Source: Arion vulgaris
Lineage: Eukaryota; Mollusca; Gastropoda; Stylommatophora; Arionidae
Assembly: GCA_020796225.1 (NCBI GenBank)
Contig: CM036758.1
Location: 72,077,366-72,141,365 of the forward strand
DNA length: 64,000 bases
Direction of reading: 5' to 3'
Numbering within the stretch: the stretch's first letter is position 1; every line of letters begins with the position of its first letter. The notes beneath the pieces were generated by a model. It ran no database searches, was not told the origin of the DNA, and saw only the letters and a program-made list of their open reading frames with translations. A program made the position numbers and the translations under genes. Of this stretch, positions 41,801-53,349 are shown piece after piece.

Positions 41801-41971
41801 TACGTGTTTACCTTTAAAGGATACGCACCTTGATCATGATGAATGTTACTATTAATATTTCTATGTTATTGTTAGTATTATTATTTCAGTTGCCATACGG
41901 TCCCCGCACCTCTATAGTCGTTAGTCAAAAGCGCCCCAGTATATAAAACATTGGACAGCACTGGCCGAGAG

Positions 41972-42280
41972 TAACAATGCAGGAAAGACAAGTATACGGA
42001 TTTCGTTTTGAACAGTTACTCAATAAAGGGAGGTTTGTACAAGAGATAATTACATTTTATTTGTTATATAAGAAATTAAAGCTTCTTTAAGGCGAGGTAC
42101 GCCCTTTAAACATAAGAACGAGTCTTTTGTGTGGCTATATCAGAGCGTGTGGACCAACAAACCTAACAAATAAATGTTATCTTATTTAAGGAGAATCGAA
42201 AATTGCATGAACAGAAAATATTTCAAGCGATCGGAAGATAGATATGAGAAACCATCTCACAAAGACATCATCATTATCAA
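41972..42280. other. No recognisable feature
   Basis: No coding frame or repeat recognised. Confidence 0.4.
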
Positions 42281-42284
42281 GTAG

Positions 42285-42720
42285 CATGTCCCTTCCAGAA
42301 CCTGGCTCCCATGACAACAGTCATGAAAAACTCTCTGTTCTGTCCAAGTTGACCGTCGTCAGCAGCAGTCATTCTCAGTTCATCCATGCCATCTTGCACC
42401 CATCGTTTTCTAGGTCTTCCTCTCTTTCTTCTTCCAGGCACCATTCCCTCCAAAATTATCTTCTCTAGGCACTCATATCGTTTGATATGTCCGAAATATT
42501 TAATTTTTCTTGATGTTGTGCTCCTTAATAGCCAACTCTCTTTAATATCTAGCTGTTGCGCATCAGAAACATTTGTTCTTTTCTCTGTCCATGATATTCT
42601 AAGTACTCTTCAGTAGCATTTACATTCAAAGGCATTAATGATCTTCTCTGCTGTTTTGTCAATGGTCCATGTCTGACAACCATATGTTGCCAAGGAAAAA
42701 ACGCAGACTCTTGAACATTG
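42285..42720 (-). mobile_element. LINE 3' tail (J-like subfamily)
   Basis: Minus strand gives CYRRVLRISWTEK, IKESWLLRSTTSRK, YEC-EKIILEGMVPGRRKRG, RPRKRWVQDGMDELRMT. The same layout as LINE J but divergent. Confidence 0.8.
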
Positions 42721-42884
42721 AGTTTTTGTTCTTATGTCAGTTCCCTTCCATATGTTAGTTAGTTCTTTTAGTTATTCTTATAGTTACAAAAAGATACAAG
42801 TTTCAAAAACTGCTTTTCCATGCAAACAAAATGAATAACTAAAAACATCAACTGCAACAGTGTGATTCTCCACCGCCAACTCTA

Positions 42885-43240
42885 ATATTGGACCGCATAA
42901 CTGAACGGGGAAACTCTGACCCAGTTTCAGTTTCGGGCGGAGTTTATAAATGTTTGGTGGAACACTGCAAGCTTTTCTGCAATTTTACTCTATTGTATGA
43001 GTCTATGGTTATTTATTAATGGAAAAATATTCATAATAGTGATATTCCTTATTGTTAAACTAAACTTGTTGCATAATATAACCTTGATTTAACATGTTGT
43101 GTTGATTTTAAAATGAATTCGTCTTTATACAACAACACTTGAATGCGGCGAGGTCACATAACCGGTTACTGTTTCATTTCCTAGATGTTTGCCTGAGTCC
43201 GGAGGCCCTATGAGTTTATAGTTGGCTGTGGATTCTCATA
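42885..43240 (+). mobile_element. Dispersed repeat I, copy 2
   Basis: TATGAGTCTATGGTTATTTA, ATATTCATAATAGTGATATT, GCATAATATAACCTTGATTT, CTGAGTCCGGAGGCC. It provides the uninterrupted reference for the LINE insertion in copy 1. Confidence 0.75.
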
Positions 43241-43670
43241 CCTTATAAAGTAATGATCCGTACGTATCTAGCAATACAGAAATTACATTTCGACTATTGT
43301 TTACTTCGCTTGTTTCCCCGGATAAATCATGAATAATGGAATCATTTAAATCGTGCAATGTAATTCTCTTTGCAGATATATTGTTTCCATTACACTAGCA
43401 GCGAAAGTGTATGTACCACTAATAAATATACATCAAAGTCAACAGAAGTAATATCAGTTAACGATACAATGATTTGTCATTGATTTTCTAAAATATTCAA
43501 CTGTGACAGAAGCTGTTAGATGACTAGGGAATAAGTTACACTACATTTGCTGAACTCAACATTTGTGTTGAAATCATTAAACAACCTTTGTTGAATTCAT
43601 TATACTACGTTTGTAGAATTTAATAGAGTTTTGAACTCACAACACTTTCTATTCTCCAATCATGTTTTGC
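43241..43670. other. Unclassified; short internal repeat
   Basis: 43545-43640 repeats (T/A)CTACATTTG(C/T)TGAA(C/T)TCA-like phrases four times. No gene. Confidence 0.4.
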
Positions 43671-43858
43671 CTCACAGCGTCAGGATAAAATGAGGTTTAG
43701 AGATCGAGCATAGTGAGCGCTTCATAAATAGTGTCTTTTGACGTCTCTGTCATCTCTTTGGTCCACCTTTTGCGTTACCGGTCTTTTGCTTTGTATCCAT
43801 TGTAGCGGAGCAACATTGGTCTTTGAGGTGCACTGTCTGATGGTAATCTACTTATGTG
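43671..43858 (-). mobile_element. LINE K 3' tail
   Basis: GAGCGCTTCATAAATAGTGTC, CCGGTCTTTTGCTTTGTAYCC, AGGTGCACTGTCTGATGGTA match 49990-50190. Confidence 0.75.
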
Positions 43859-44175
43859 GTCTTCTTCTTCTTTTGTCGTCACACTGCTACCAGGTTGTTG
43901 CCCAGTGTCGTGGTTTTCTGTTTTTATCTTGCGCTGTTCTGGTGGCTTGTGTGATTGTTATCTTTGCTCTTTCACAGGATTCTGCTACGCCATCTAACCA
44001 TCTTTTCCGTGGTCTTCCTCTTGCCTTCTTTCCCGATGTTCTGTTGTAGAAGACTCTGTATACTGTGGAGTTTGGATGCATTCTTATTAAGTGGTCAAAC
44101 CACTTCATTCTTTGTTTCTCTATGTAATTCAAGCACGGTTTTGTGCCAACTTTCTTTCTTATGCTGATGTTAGTG
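43859..44175 (-). mobile_element. LINE Q 3' tail
   Basis: The minus frame 43887-44132 has IEKQRMKWFDHLIRMHPN, SGKKARGRPRKRWLDGV, RAKITITQATRTAQDKN, KPRHWATTW. It ends in TTCTTCTTC (reversed GAA tail). Confidence 0.85.
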
Positions 44176-44184
44176 ATGTTAGTG

Positions 44185-44780
44185 ATTTTGAATACAAGTG
44201 CTATAGAAGAGTACTCAGAATCCCATGGACTGGCATGTAGGTAAAAAAGAGCAATTCTCCAATTGCTTAAAATTGAAGAGGAGGGGCTGATATAGAAAAT
44301 AGAAATGAACTACTTTGAACATATTTACGACACTGTGTTGATGGAACCCGCAAGGTGTGCAAAGAATAGTAACACTGCGACCTTCAAGGCATGTCGTAAG
44401 AGGCGACTGAGGTAGGGGCCTAGAGATGGTATCCTAGCAAATAGAAATGGTAACAGAAATATGAAGTGCTGACCTACTTGTAAGCGCAAAACTAACGCAA
44501 CTTACAGTCGCTTTTAGGCTCGGATCACATACTAATTACAAAGAGTGGTTTTACAAGTGATGAAGGGATCTAAGAAGAACAGGATATTTAAAATAAAAAT
44601 CTGCGTGACTCTCTGGAGAAGATCGTTATGGAACAGCAGACAAATGATATGAAGATGAAAGAGACGACGGCTGCAAGATGTCATAGAAGAGCTGAGTATG
44701 AATGCAACAGATGCCGGACATCTCATACAAGACAGGGAGGCATTTAAAGTTGCTGCCGTGAAAGCTAATGTTTAAACAGG
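44185..44780 (+). mobile_element. LINE 3' tail split by SINE A
   Basis: FEYKCYRRVLRIPWTGM then an EMNYFEHI region. After the SINE (44331-44580) come RRSLWNSRQMI-type and KMKETTAARCHRRAEYE sequence. The octamer-like ATATTTA occurs at both SINE borders (~44321, ~44584). Confidence 0.7.
44331..44580 (+). mobile_element. SINE family A
   Basis: GTTGATGGAACCCGCAAGG head, GGCATGTCGTAAGAGGCGAC core, TCTAAGAAGAACA tail. Confidence 0.88.
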
Positions 44781-44984
44781 GAGCAAAGAATATGATCAAC
44801 AAAGTTGCTAGGCGATGGGTGTCGTAAGAAATGAGGTTAAGTGGTTCGAATTCTGTGTTTGTCTATTTGTTTTTTCGGAAGTTCTCAATACATGTACACT
44901 GTTTATTTGTTGATCATGTTTAAACATGGACAAGCTCTAGATGATGATGATGAGGATATCCGTTTTAAGATATACATAATAATA

Positions 44985-45355
44985 AATAATAATAAATCCT
45001 CTCGTACCGTTATACGTTACATAGGGCCTGCAAACAATTTCTCTATACCGCTCTATCCTGTGCAAGTCGCTCAATCTCCTCCATGAAACTGAGATCGATA
45101 TTTCTTGCCTCTCTCAGTAAAGTTCGTTTCAGGGTCTGCCTATGTCGTCCTCTCTTTCTTGAACCCTTTGCATCCCACTTCAATGCCTACATTGATATTC
45201 GTTGATCATTTCTCCTCAAGGTGTGCCCAACATATCTCCATCTTCTCTTTCTTATAACAGTTCTTACTAGTGGTTGACCATACATTTCTCTGATTTCATC
45301 ACTTCTCCTGAATTCATTCCATTTTATGTTCATTATTTTTCGCAGACATCTAGTT
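44985..45355 (-). mobile_element. LINE N 3' tail, longest copy
   Basis: AATAATAATAAATCCTCTCG tail, then minus-strand RVAQDRAV-, LREARNIDLSFMEEIE, RGRHRQTLKR, GQPLVRTVIRKRRWRYVGH and NIKWNEFRRSDEI. It gives the most complete view of the LINE N C-terminus here. Confidence 0.85.
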
Positions 45356-45429
45356 TTGTAAGATATACAGATACCGAAAATAAAAACGTTTGGTTAGTTT
45401 ATGTGTATGTGAACGAGTCTCACTTAACT

Positions 45430-47610
45430 ACAGCATCGCTCTTCTGAATGACATGAATGACACTGACATGAATGAGCTCAGTAAAGACTTCAACACCAGC
45501 TTAAAAAGTGGCGAGATCAGGGAGGAATTACTTCATAGCTACTTAATACAACTGGCAAAAGCCAACAAAAATCACAAACACATAAGCGGTTTTAGAATAA
45601 TTGCAATGCAGAACAAAGTGGGCAAGCTTCTGGAAAAGTTAGTGGTATGCAGACTTGAGCGGAACTTGGAGGGACGCCGCATGTTTCCTTCCACCCTTGG
45701 TGGATACAGGCGGAATACAGAAACGTTGTGTAATGCGTCGATCTTTGCATATGACGTCTTTGAAGGTTTTCAGGCTGGTTTGAAGACATGCGCAGTTGTG
45801 CTTGATCTCCAGGATGCTTACAACAAAGTTCCAATCACGTACCTTATACACATGCTCACTCTACTCAACATCGATACGCTGCTCATAAGATCGATTGTAA
45901 AGGCTTGTTCCAGAGAAAAGTGGCACTCAAGTGTGGTAATTGGTACTCTGCGCCAACAACAATTTCACCAGGCCTACCACAAGGGTCCCCACTATCTCCA
46001 GTACTATTCAACGTATATACCATAATGATTACACAGAAGCAACTATCTGGTAGGGAAGGACAATGTCATTTGCAGACGACATCATGGTGTACAGACAGGA
46101 AGAAACAGGGGGGAAATTGGTAATAAGCTACAGGAGGAGCTGGACCAAATCATGGCTTGGTGCGATGTATCTGGTGCAACGATAAACCACACCAAAGCTG
46201 TGCTATCATCGCTCTCCCTAAACAACCACATTGTAAAGTCTGAAACACCAAATGTCAAAATAAACGGTCACACAATCATTCGAAAAGCGTCTATGATCTA
46301 TCTGGGTACAAAGTTTTTTTCACAGTCTATGCTTTAGGGACCACATCGACTAAGTTATTGCGAAGGCTCGCAACGCACTATCCGTTCCAAAAATAATGGC
46401 CGCTGCTAACATTGAGCAACGCCTTCTTGTGCTCATGTACCAAGGCCTCGTTCTGTCATGTACAGAATATGCATGTGCTATCTTAACGATTAGTCGTTAT
46501 ACGCAGATAGTGAGACTGGAAAGAATTCAGAATGAGGCTATGCGCATCATTCTGGGATGCACCAAAGATACACCAGGAGTGTCAATGAGATTCTTTCTTG
46601 ACCTCCCAACTATTGCTCACAGAATTGAGACTTGGAGGGTTCGATCTTATCTTAAAATCAACGCAAACACAAACCATCCCCCTCCATGAAGAACTCGGTA
46701 AGGAGAAAAGTTGTAGACTCAAGAGAGGCAGATCATGGCTGAGTCAGGCAGAAGGTACCCTTCGGAACATATGTGAACCTTCCGGAATCGAACCAGGAGA
46801 GGAATGGATCGCTGTACCACCCCAATTTCAGACTGCTTTTACAGTCATTACATCCATTAAGAAAAACTGTGAACAAAATAATCCATCACTAGTCAACGCG
46901 GAGGTTGAGGCTCTCTTGAATGACCATGTCAATGAAACAGATGCAGTAATCTACACCGATGGTTCAGTCATTTGCCAACAACGCTGTGCAGGGGCTTTTT
47001 CTGCACGCTCAGAGGAAAAATAATAGAGAGGCCAGAGGGGCCTACACGACAACCACAAGTAGTTTGATGATGGAGGTACGGGCGGTTACAGAGGCGGTGA
47101 CGTGGTTGGCATCTCGTGACTTCGCGCGTGATTTTATACTCAGTGACTCCATGAGTATGATTCGTAAAGTTGAAACAGGAATGGTGAGATGGAACTGTGT
47201 GGAGGTACTGGTACAGACTGGGATCAAAGAAATAACCTTCATTTTTGTCCCTGGACCCCAGGAGTCAGGGGTAATGAACGAACTGACAGATTGGCTGGTA
47301 TGGCCACAGTGTCCAAGGGGGCTGCAATGGACCGAAATGACATTCTTAACGCACTGCGAGAGTCTTTTCGAACAGAAGAGTTTCAGGGTTGCCGAGTCCC
47401 ACTCGCTGACCAGATTGAGAGAGATGGGTGTCAAGATTGATGCAGCCCGTAAAGAACGGCATACCAAATATGTAAAGAGACTGATTAATCAACATCGGAC
47501 TGGCGTGTTGGGCCAGTGGACGCTGCTGGATTTGCTGAGGCGGAGATCGGAGCACCTATGGACATGTTCGGAGTGCTATGATAATAGTCCTCTGATAACT
47601 GATAACTGAT
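45430..47610 (+). pseudogene. Non-LTR retrotransposon ORF2 remnant: RT plus RNase H
   Basis: About 2.2 kb of LINE ORF2 in several frames. RT: FRIIAMQNKVGKLLEKL, GGYRRNTETLCN, motif A as AVVLDLQDAYNKV (the usual second Asp is Asn), GLPQGSPLSPVLFN (45968-46015), and FADDIMVY (FADD at 46069-46080). Then IEQRLLVLMYQGLVLSCTEY, RLERIQNEAMRIILG. RNase H: VIYTDGSV (~46950), EVRAVTEAV, ILSDSMSMI, then GVRGNERTDRLAG in another frame. At least five frameshifts. No 5' ORF or endonuclease seen. An RNase H domain after the RT points to an I-like LINE group. Dead copy. Confidence 0.9.
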
Positions 47611-47614
47611 CGCT

Positions 47615-48694
47615 CTTCTAAGAATAGTAATGCTGGTCTAAGATCTAAGAGAGCAGAAACATGGACAATATAAATACTGGTCTAAGAGACAGTGAACATG
47701 GACAATAGAAATGCAGGTCTAAGAGAGCGGGAACATGGACAATAGAAATACTGGTCTAAGAGACAGTGAACATGGACAATAGAAATACAGGTCTAAGCGA
47801 GCAGAAACATGGACAATATAAATACTGGTCTAAGAGACAGTGAACATGGACAATTTAAATACAGGTCTAAGAGACAGTAAACATGGACAATAGAAATACT
47901 GGTCTAAGAGACAGTGAACATGGACAATATAAATACTGGTCTAAGAGACAGTGAACATGAACAATAGAAATGCTGGTCTAAGAGACTACGAACATGGACA
48001 ATAGAAATACAGGTCTAAGAGAGCAGAAACATGGACAATAGAAATACTGGTCTAAGAAACAGTGAACATGGACAATATAAATACTGGTCTAAGAGACAGT
48101 GAACATGAACAATAGAAATGCTGGTCTAAGAGACTATGAACATGGACAATAGAAATACTGGTCTAAGAGACAATGAACATGGACAATATAAATACTGGTC
48201 TAAGAGACAATGAACATGGACAATATAATACGGTAAGACAGAACATGAACAAGAAATGCTGGTCTAAGAGACAGTGAACATGGACAATAGAAATACTGGT
48301 CTAAGAGACAGGGAACATGGACAATAGAAATACTGGTCTAAGAGACAGTGAACATGGACAATATAAATACTGGTCTAAGAGACAGTGAACATGGACAATA
48401 GAAATACTGGTCTAAGAGACAGTGAACATGGACAATAGAAATACTGGTCTAAGAGACAGTGAACATGGACAATAGAAATACTGGTCTAAGAGACAGTGAA
48501 CATGGACAATAGAAATACTGGTCTAAGAGACTATGAACATGGACAATATAAATACTGGTCTAAGAGACAGTGAACATGGACAATAGAAATACTGGTCTAA
48601 GAGACTATGAACATGGACAATATAAATACTGGTCTAAGAGACAGTGAACATGGACAATAGAAATACTGGTCTAAGAGACTATGAACATGGACAT
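47615..48694. repeat. 37-bp minisatellite, ~28 units
   Basis: AACATGGACAATAGAAATAC then TGGTCTAAGAGACAGTG. ATAGA/ATATA variants and a degraded stretch at ~48225-48255. It starts directly after the LINE ORF's stop and adjoining GGTCTAAG phrases, so it may have grown from the LINE 3' UTR. Confidence 0.97.
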
Positions 48695-49150
48695 TCAAAA
48701 GACAGATGTACGCACACTGTCACAGGAAGACTACGACAATATCTCAACCTTACAAAAACGTATCTAACACATTTGTTTATAATCTAAACATTAAGTTCCC
48801 ACGCAGCAAAGTGGCTAGACCAGTGGTTTACAAACCGTTATGGTTCACGACTCCTTTGACATCAAAATACATTCCCGCAACATTTCTGTTTTAACATTTT
48901 TTTTTATTAATAAAATGTCATAATGAGAACTCGTTTCTCACATTTTGTGTGTCTTTTTAATGGTAATTTTTTTCATGTATTTTCCTTATCACTGGATGAA
49001 ATCTTTGCGTAGCTTCGTAACATCGTTACGTATCTGCTTCTAAACGTTCTCTTTGGATCTGAATTTGTTTTTTATTGCCATCCTGCAGAACACACGGTAC
49101 AATATTTATGGGACGAATATTAACTATCCTTTATTCGAATATCTATTATT
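48695..49150. other. AT-rich; no gene
   Basis: 48820-48900 (GTGGTTTACAAACCGTTATG...) looks like a decayed hAT-type MITE end. Boundaries not defined. Confidence 0.35.
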
Positions 49151-49159
49151 GGGAAGATC

Positions 49160-49500
49160 CGAATGTATCGAATATTAACTAGGAACAAATATGTGAAATG
49201 AAATGCTTGAGGAAAGCCCACCCTCATTGCCAGGAAAGATAGACTACGAAATGAGGACATCAGAAGCAGAATGGGTATAACTTCAAGCACCGAATGCATT
49301 AAAAGACAACAAATGCAGTGCTTCAGAAATTTAATGAGAATTGAATACAGCCAACCACCAATAACAGCATACAATAAAAAGAGATCAGGTTCTAGAGCCA
49401 AGGGGAAACCAAGAAAAAGATGGATAGACAATATCAAGACCACACTAAATAAACACGGATATGGAGAAAGAGAGGAATATGGTGTCAGACTTGTAATCTT
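49160..49500 (+). mobile_element. LINE 3' tail
   Basis: RKDRLRNEDIRSRMGI, CIKRQQMQCFRNLMRI, KKRSGSRAKGKPRKRWIDNI. 5'-truncated. Confidence 0.75.
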
Positions 49501-49504
49501 TTTA

Positions 49505-49735
49505 AAATGCTTTTAAAGACCAATGATTGACTTTATTGCACCAGGTTTCCACATAAAGCCCAGTCCCTCTCTGAAGAAATGAAACGCCATTTGTCGATAA
49601 CATTTCACAAAGCAAGAGCTCCGTAGCTTCAACAATAACCCTTGGCATCTTAGGAAGAATTGCAATCTTGAACCCAAACGAAGCGGTCCGGATTCCAATC
49701 CATGATCTTCGAATCACAAGAAAACCTACTTAATA
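49505..49735 (-). mobile_element. tRNA-derived SINE family M
   Basis: TTGACTTTATTGCACCAGGT, TTCACAAAGCAAGAGCTCCG, GGTCCGGATTCCAATCCATG, AATCACAAGAAAACC. Confidence 0.8.
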
Positions 49736-49739
49736 ACAT

Positions 49740-50530
49740 TATAAATCATCAAATATCTTGTCCTGAGCAGAACTTTGCCACCCCAACAGTCCTCCGGAAT
49801 TTCTCTCTCATAGGTCAGATGTCCTGCCTCTGCAGCCGTCATGTCTTTTATATGTTCAAAATACTTCAATTTTCTCTTTCTTATTTGTAGCATCAGCCAG
49901 TTTTTCTTTGATTTTGAGTTCTTTCTGGATAGATCTATTTGTTCTCTTTTCTGTCCAAGATCTTTCTTTCTTTCTTTCTTTTCGAATCCTGTATGCCTCA
50001 CAGCGTCAGGTCAGGAAGAGATTTCTAAAACGGGCCCTAGTATGCGCTTCGTAGATAGTCTCTTTCGTCGCCTCTGTTATCTCTAAGGTCCATCTTTGCG
50101 TGGCCGGCCTTTTGCTTTGTACCCATTGTATCGGAGCAGCATTGCTCTTTGAGGTGCACTGTCTGATGGTAATCTGCTTACGTGACCGAACCATTTAATT
50201 TGTTGTTTCTTGATGAAGTCTAGTACTGATGTTGTACCCACTTTTTCCTGATGTCTTCATTTCTCAACCGGTCTCTTCTTGTTACACCCAGCATTCTGCG
50301 TAGACACTTCATCTCTGTTGTGACTAGTCCAAGATATACGTAGGATTCTTCTGTAACACTTATATTCGAAAGCACATATATGTTTATGTTTTTTCACTGC
50401 TTTATTAAATATCCATGATTCACACCCATACGTTGTCACTGGGAATATGCATGCTTTTAATATTCTGATCTTTGTTTTCTTATCAGTTTCGTTCCATACT
50501 GTTTTTATTTGTTTAATTTTTTTGTAAAAC
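49740..50530 (-). mobile_element. LINE J 3' tail split by LINE K
   Basis: AAATATCTTGTCCTGAGCAG start (49747). Minus frame pieces are LTYEREIPEDCWGG, LMLQIRKRKLKYFEHIK, ERKDLGQ... After LINE K (49964-50326) the minus strand resumes AFEYKCYRRILRISWT and TYGCESWIFNKAVKK. Confidence 0.85.
49964..50326 (-). mobile_element. LINE K, 5'-truncated insertion with (GAAA)n tail
   Basis: The 9-bp duplication GTCCAAGAT (49955-49963, 50327-50335) brackets it. The left side is a CTTTCTTTCTTT run, the reversed (GAAA)n tail. It matches 21905-22262. Confidence 0.9.
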
Positions 50531-50572
50531 CATATTTGTTCTACTTCACTACGTCACTTAAACATCTTTCTT

Positions 50573-51737
50573 TGACCATCGGCACGCGATGTGATCTACA
50601 TCACGCTGCCTCCTCTGACCAACGGCACGAGATGTGATCTACATCACGCTGCCTCCTCTGACCAACGGCACGCGATGTGATCTACATCACGCTGCCTCCT
50701 CTGACCATCGACACGCGATGTGATCTACATCACGCTGCCTCCTTCTGACCATCGGCACGCGATGTGATCTACATCACGCTGCCTCCTCTGACCATCGGCA
50801 CGCGATGTGATCTACATCACGCTGCCTCCTCTGACCAACGGCACGCGATGTGATCTACATCACGCTGCCTCCTCTGACCAACGGCACGAGATGTGATCTA
50901 CATCACGCTGCCTCCTCTGACCATCGACACGCGATGTGATCTACATCACGCTGCCTCCTCTGACCATCGACACGCGATGTGATCTACATCACGCTGCCTC
51001 CTTCTGACCAACGGCACGCGATGATCTACATCACGCTGCCTCTTGACCAACGGCACGAGATGTGATCTACATCACGCTGCCTCCTCTGACCATCGACACG
51101 CGATGTGATCTACATCACGCTGCCTCCTCTGACCATCGACACGCGATGTGATCTACATCACGCTGCCTCCTCTGACCATCGACACGCGATGTGATCTACA
51201 TCACGCTGCCTCCTCTGACCATCGGCACGCGATGTGATCTACATCACGCTGTCTCCTCTGACCATCGGCACGCGATGTGATCTACATCACGCTGTCTCCT
51301 CTGACCAACGGCACGAGATGTGATCTACATCACGCTGCCTCCTCTGACCATCGGCACGCGATGTGATCTACATCACGCTGCCTCCTCTGACCAACGGCAC
51401 GCGACGTGATCTACATCACGCTGCCTCCTCTGACCAACGGCACGAGATGTGATCTACATCACGCTGCCTCCTCTGACCATCGACACGCGATGTGATCTAC
51501 ATCACGCTGCCTCCTCTGACCATCGACACGCGATGTGATCTACATCACGCTGCCTCCTCTGACCATCGACACGCGATGTGATCTACATCACGCTGCCTCC
51601 TCTGACCATCGACACGCGATGTGATCTACATCACGCTGCCTCCTCTGACCATCGACACGCGATGTGATCTACATCACGCTGCCTCCTCTGACCATCGACA
51701 CGCGATGTGATCTACATCACGCTGCCTCCTTATCTTC
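50573..51737. repeat. 43-bp minisatellite derived from SINE E, ~27 units
   Basis: Unit CTGACCATCGGCACGCGATG then TGATCTACATCACGCTGCCTCCT, with ATCGAC/AACGGC and CGAG/CGCG variants. It aligns to the reversed 3' part of SINE E (TTGACCGTCGGCACACGATG, GTCAGCATCACGCCGGCCG at 63930-63975). Each unit holds GTGATCTACATCAC, a small hairpin-former. Confidence 0.95.
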
Positions 51738-51739
51738 TT

Positions 51740-52140
51740 CTTCACCTTTCAACTCCCGAAACCCTTTAAACCCTTTCCTTCCATTTCTTTCCGTGTCTTA
51801 TCTATCCTTTTAATATCAGTCTCCAGTTCTCTTCTCCGGGTATTTCAAAGCTTTTATCTACTCCTCTTTCCTTGCGGGTTCCAGAACAGTACATGTCTTG
51901 CAATACTTCCGTTCGGTCTTTTCAATGTATGTCCTATCCATCGTCAGCGTATTTTACTTGGCTCTTTTACCACTGGTATCTGCTTAGTTCTTTCTCTGAC
52001 TTCCTCGTTTGTAATCTTATCATACCATGTAAGTCCCTCTATTCTACTTAAACATCCATTTATGAAAATCTGCACTTTTCTGCTGGTTTCTTTTGTTGTC
52101 CTGCATGCCTCATATACCACCCAATATTTATCTAGTACCC
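51740..52140 (-). mobile_element. LINE 3' tail (RWxGHTLKRP type)
   Basis: Minus strand: VQIFINGCLSRIEGLTWYDK, ITNEEVRERTKQIPVVKEPS, WIGHTL/LKRPNG region, RELETDIKRIRHEMEG. Intact-looking order but 5'-truncated. Confidence 0.8.
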
Positions 52141-52204
52141 AGATGAAGCAGTGTCAACGTCCTTTTGGTTGGAAAAAGTAATAATCCATCAATTTATAAT
52201 TTCG

Positions 52205-52450
52205 AACCAGGAACCCCGCATCTACCAAGTAAATGAATAGGTTAGGTGCTCGGCTCTCGTGTCAAAGGTACCAGGTTTGCTCCCTCGTGGAGCCATCTGC
52301 ATTTTTTTCAAGAGATCCTTGATCTAATTGTAGGTGAAATCGAGTTCTTAGTCTTATCGGAGACGGACGATAAAATGTAGGTCCCATGTTCAATTTGAGT
52401 ACGTAAAAGAACCATTGTTAGTTCAAAACAGGCTGGAAAGTCGCTGCCCG
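52205..52450 (+). mobile_element. tRNA-like SINE fragment
   Basis: TAGGTTAGGTGCTCGGCTCT and B-box-like CAGGTTTGCTCCC, followed by a non-tRNA body. Confidence 0.45.
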
Positions 52451-52519
52451 GGCAAAAATCATTAGAAAAGAATAAAATACGATTCATACAAAAATATTCA
52501 AAATTACATTTTCAAAATT

Positions 52520-52650
52520 ACATCGGGGACCCTTGTCGGTGCTACGGAGTTCGTGCACTGCAGCTGAGATTTTCCTGTGTAGGAAAGAGATCAGGGCACA
52601 CATGGTTACTCACCGAAGTGCAATGATGATGGTCCTATCAATCAATCAAT
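52520..52650 (+). mobile_element. LINE 3' end (family L)
   Basis: TCGGGGACCCTTGTCGGTGC, GTTCGTGCACTGCAGCTGAG, GGCACACATGGTTACTCACC, then (ATCA)n. Shared with 58055-58190. Confidence 0.65.
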
Positions 52651-53144
52651 TAAATGCTACTAGCCATTCTGGCATCGTTATACCCCATCTCCAACCATAT
52701 ATTACAAAAACTATTCAGACACCAACACAAAAGATCTTACAAACTAATACAAAACCGAACACTTTACAAACAAAACCACACAAAAATCGAACTAATACCA
52801 AACACAGAACTCATTTAAAACAAAACACAATTTCCTAAGCTACACGAAACAGATGCTAAGTGTGTTAATAGTTCACCTTATCACAGGAAGAGAAAAAAAA
52901 TGGACAAATAATCGTTACATTTTTCTTAATCGGAAGCCAGACGTGTTTACAGAACTACTTTCTTGAAGAGCTTAATTGTTTTACCAGGCTTGTGGATTTT
53001 TTGTCAGTAGCTCTAGAAAGGTCAGTCGCGGTTTTTTGTATGTCCGCTACTTCTTTGGTGAACCCTTTTTTTCTGGCATCGTGTCTTTCAGAATGTTCTA
53101 ATAATGTTATGTTTTGTTTATTATATTATTGCTAATCATGTTTC
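52651..53144. other. Unclassified; AAAAC-rich
   Basis: 52680-52840 has ACAAACTAATACAAAACCGA-like simple sequence. No gene. Confidence 0.4.
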
Positions 53145-53305
53145 TATTACTAATACTACTACTACTACCAACACCTCCATCACCACCACCCCTACTACTA
53201 ATATTGCTACCACAACCACTACCACCAGTGCTACTACCACCATTACTATTGCTACCACCACCACCACTACTACTACCACAACTACAGCAGCCACCACGAC
53301 TTCCC

Positions 53306-53349
<44 letters not shown>

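Larger units (their letters stand above)
40825..41963. mobile_element. hAT-like element carrying nested LINE and SINEs
   Basis: The ends CAACGCTGTTCAA and TTGGACAGCACTG are inverted repeats with a few mismatches. Flanks GCCTAGAG (40817-40824) and GCCGAGAG (41964-41971) differ at one base. Subterminal GGCGCC/GCGCCCTAATATA at the left and AAAAGCGCCCCAGTATATAA at the right support one element. No transposase seen. The inside holds a SINE C head, a LINE tail and SINE P. Confidence 0.8.

Noticed and set aside
50573..51737. CRISPR-like array of GTGATCTACATCAC hairpin units
   Set aside because: The whole 43-bp unit repeats with no unique spacers, and its origin is traceable to a SINE.
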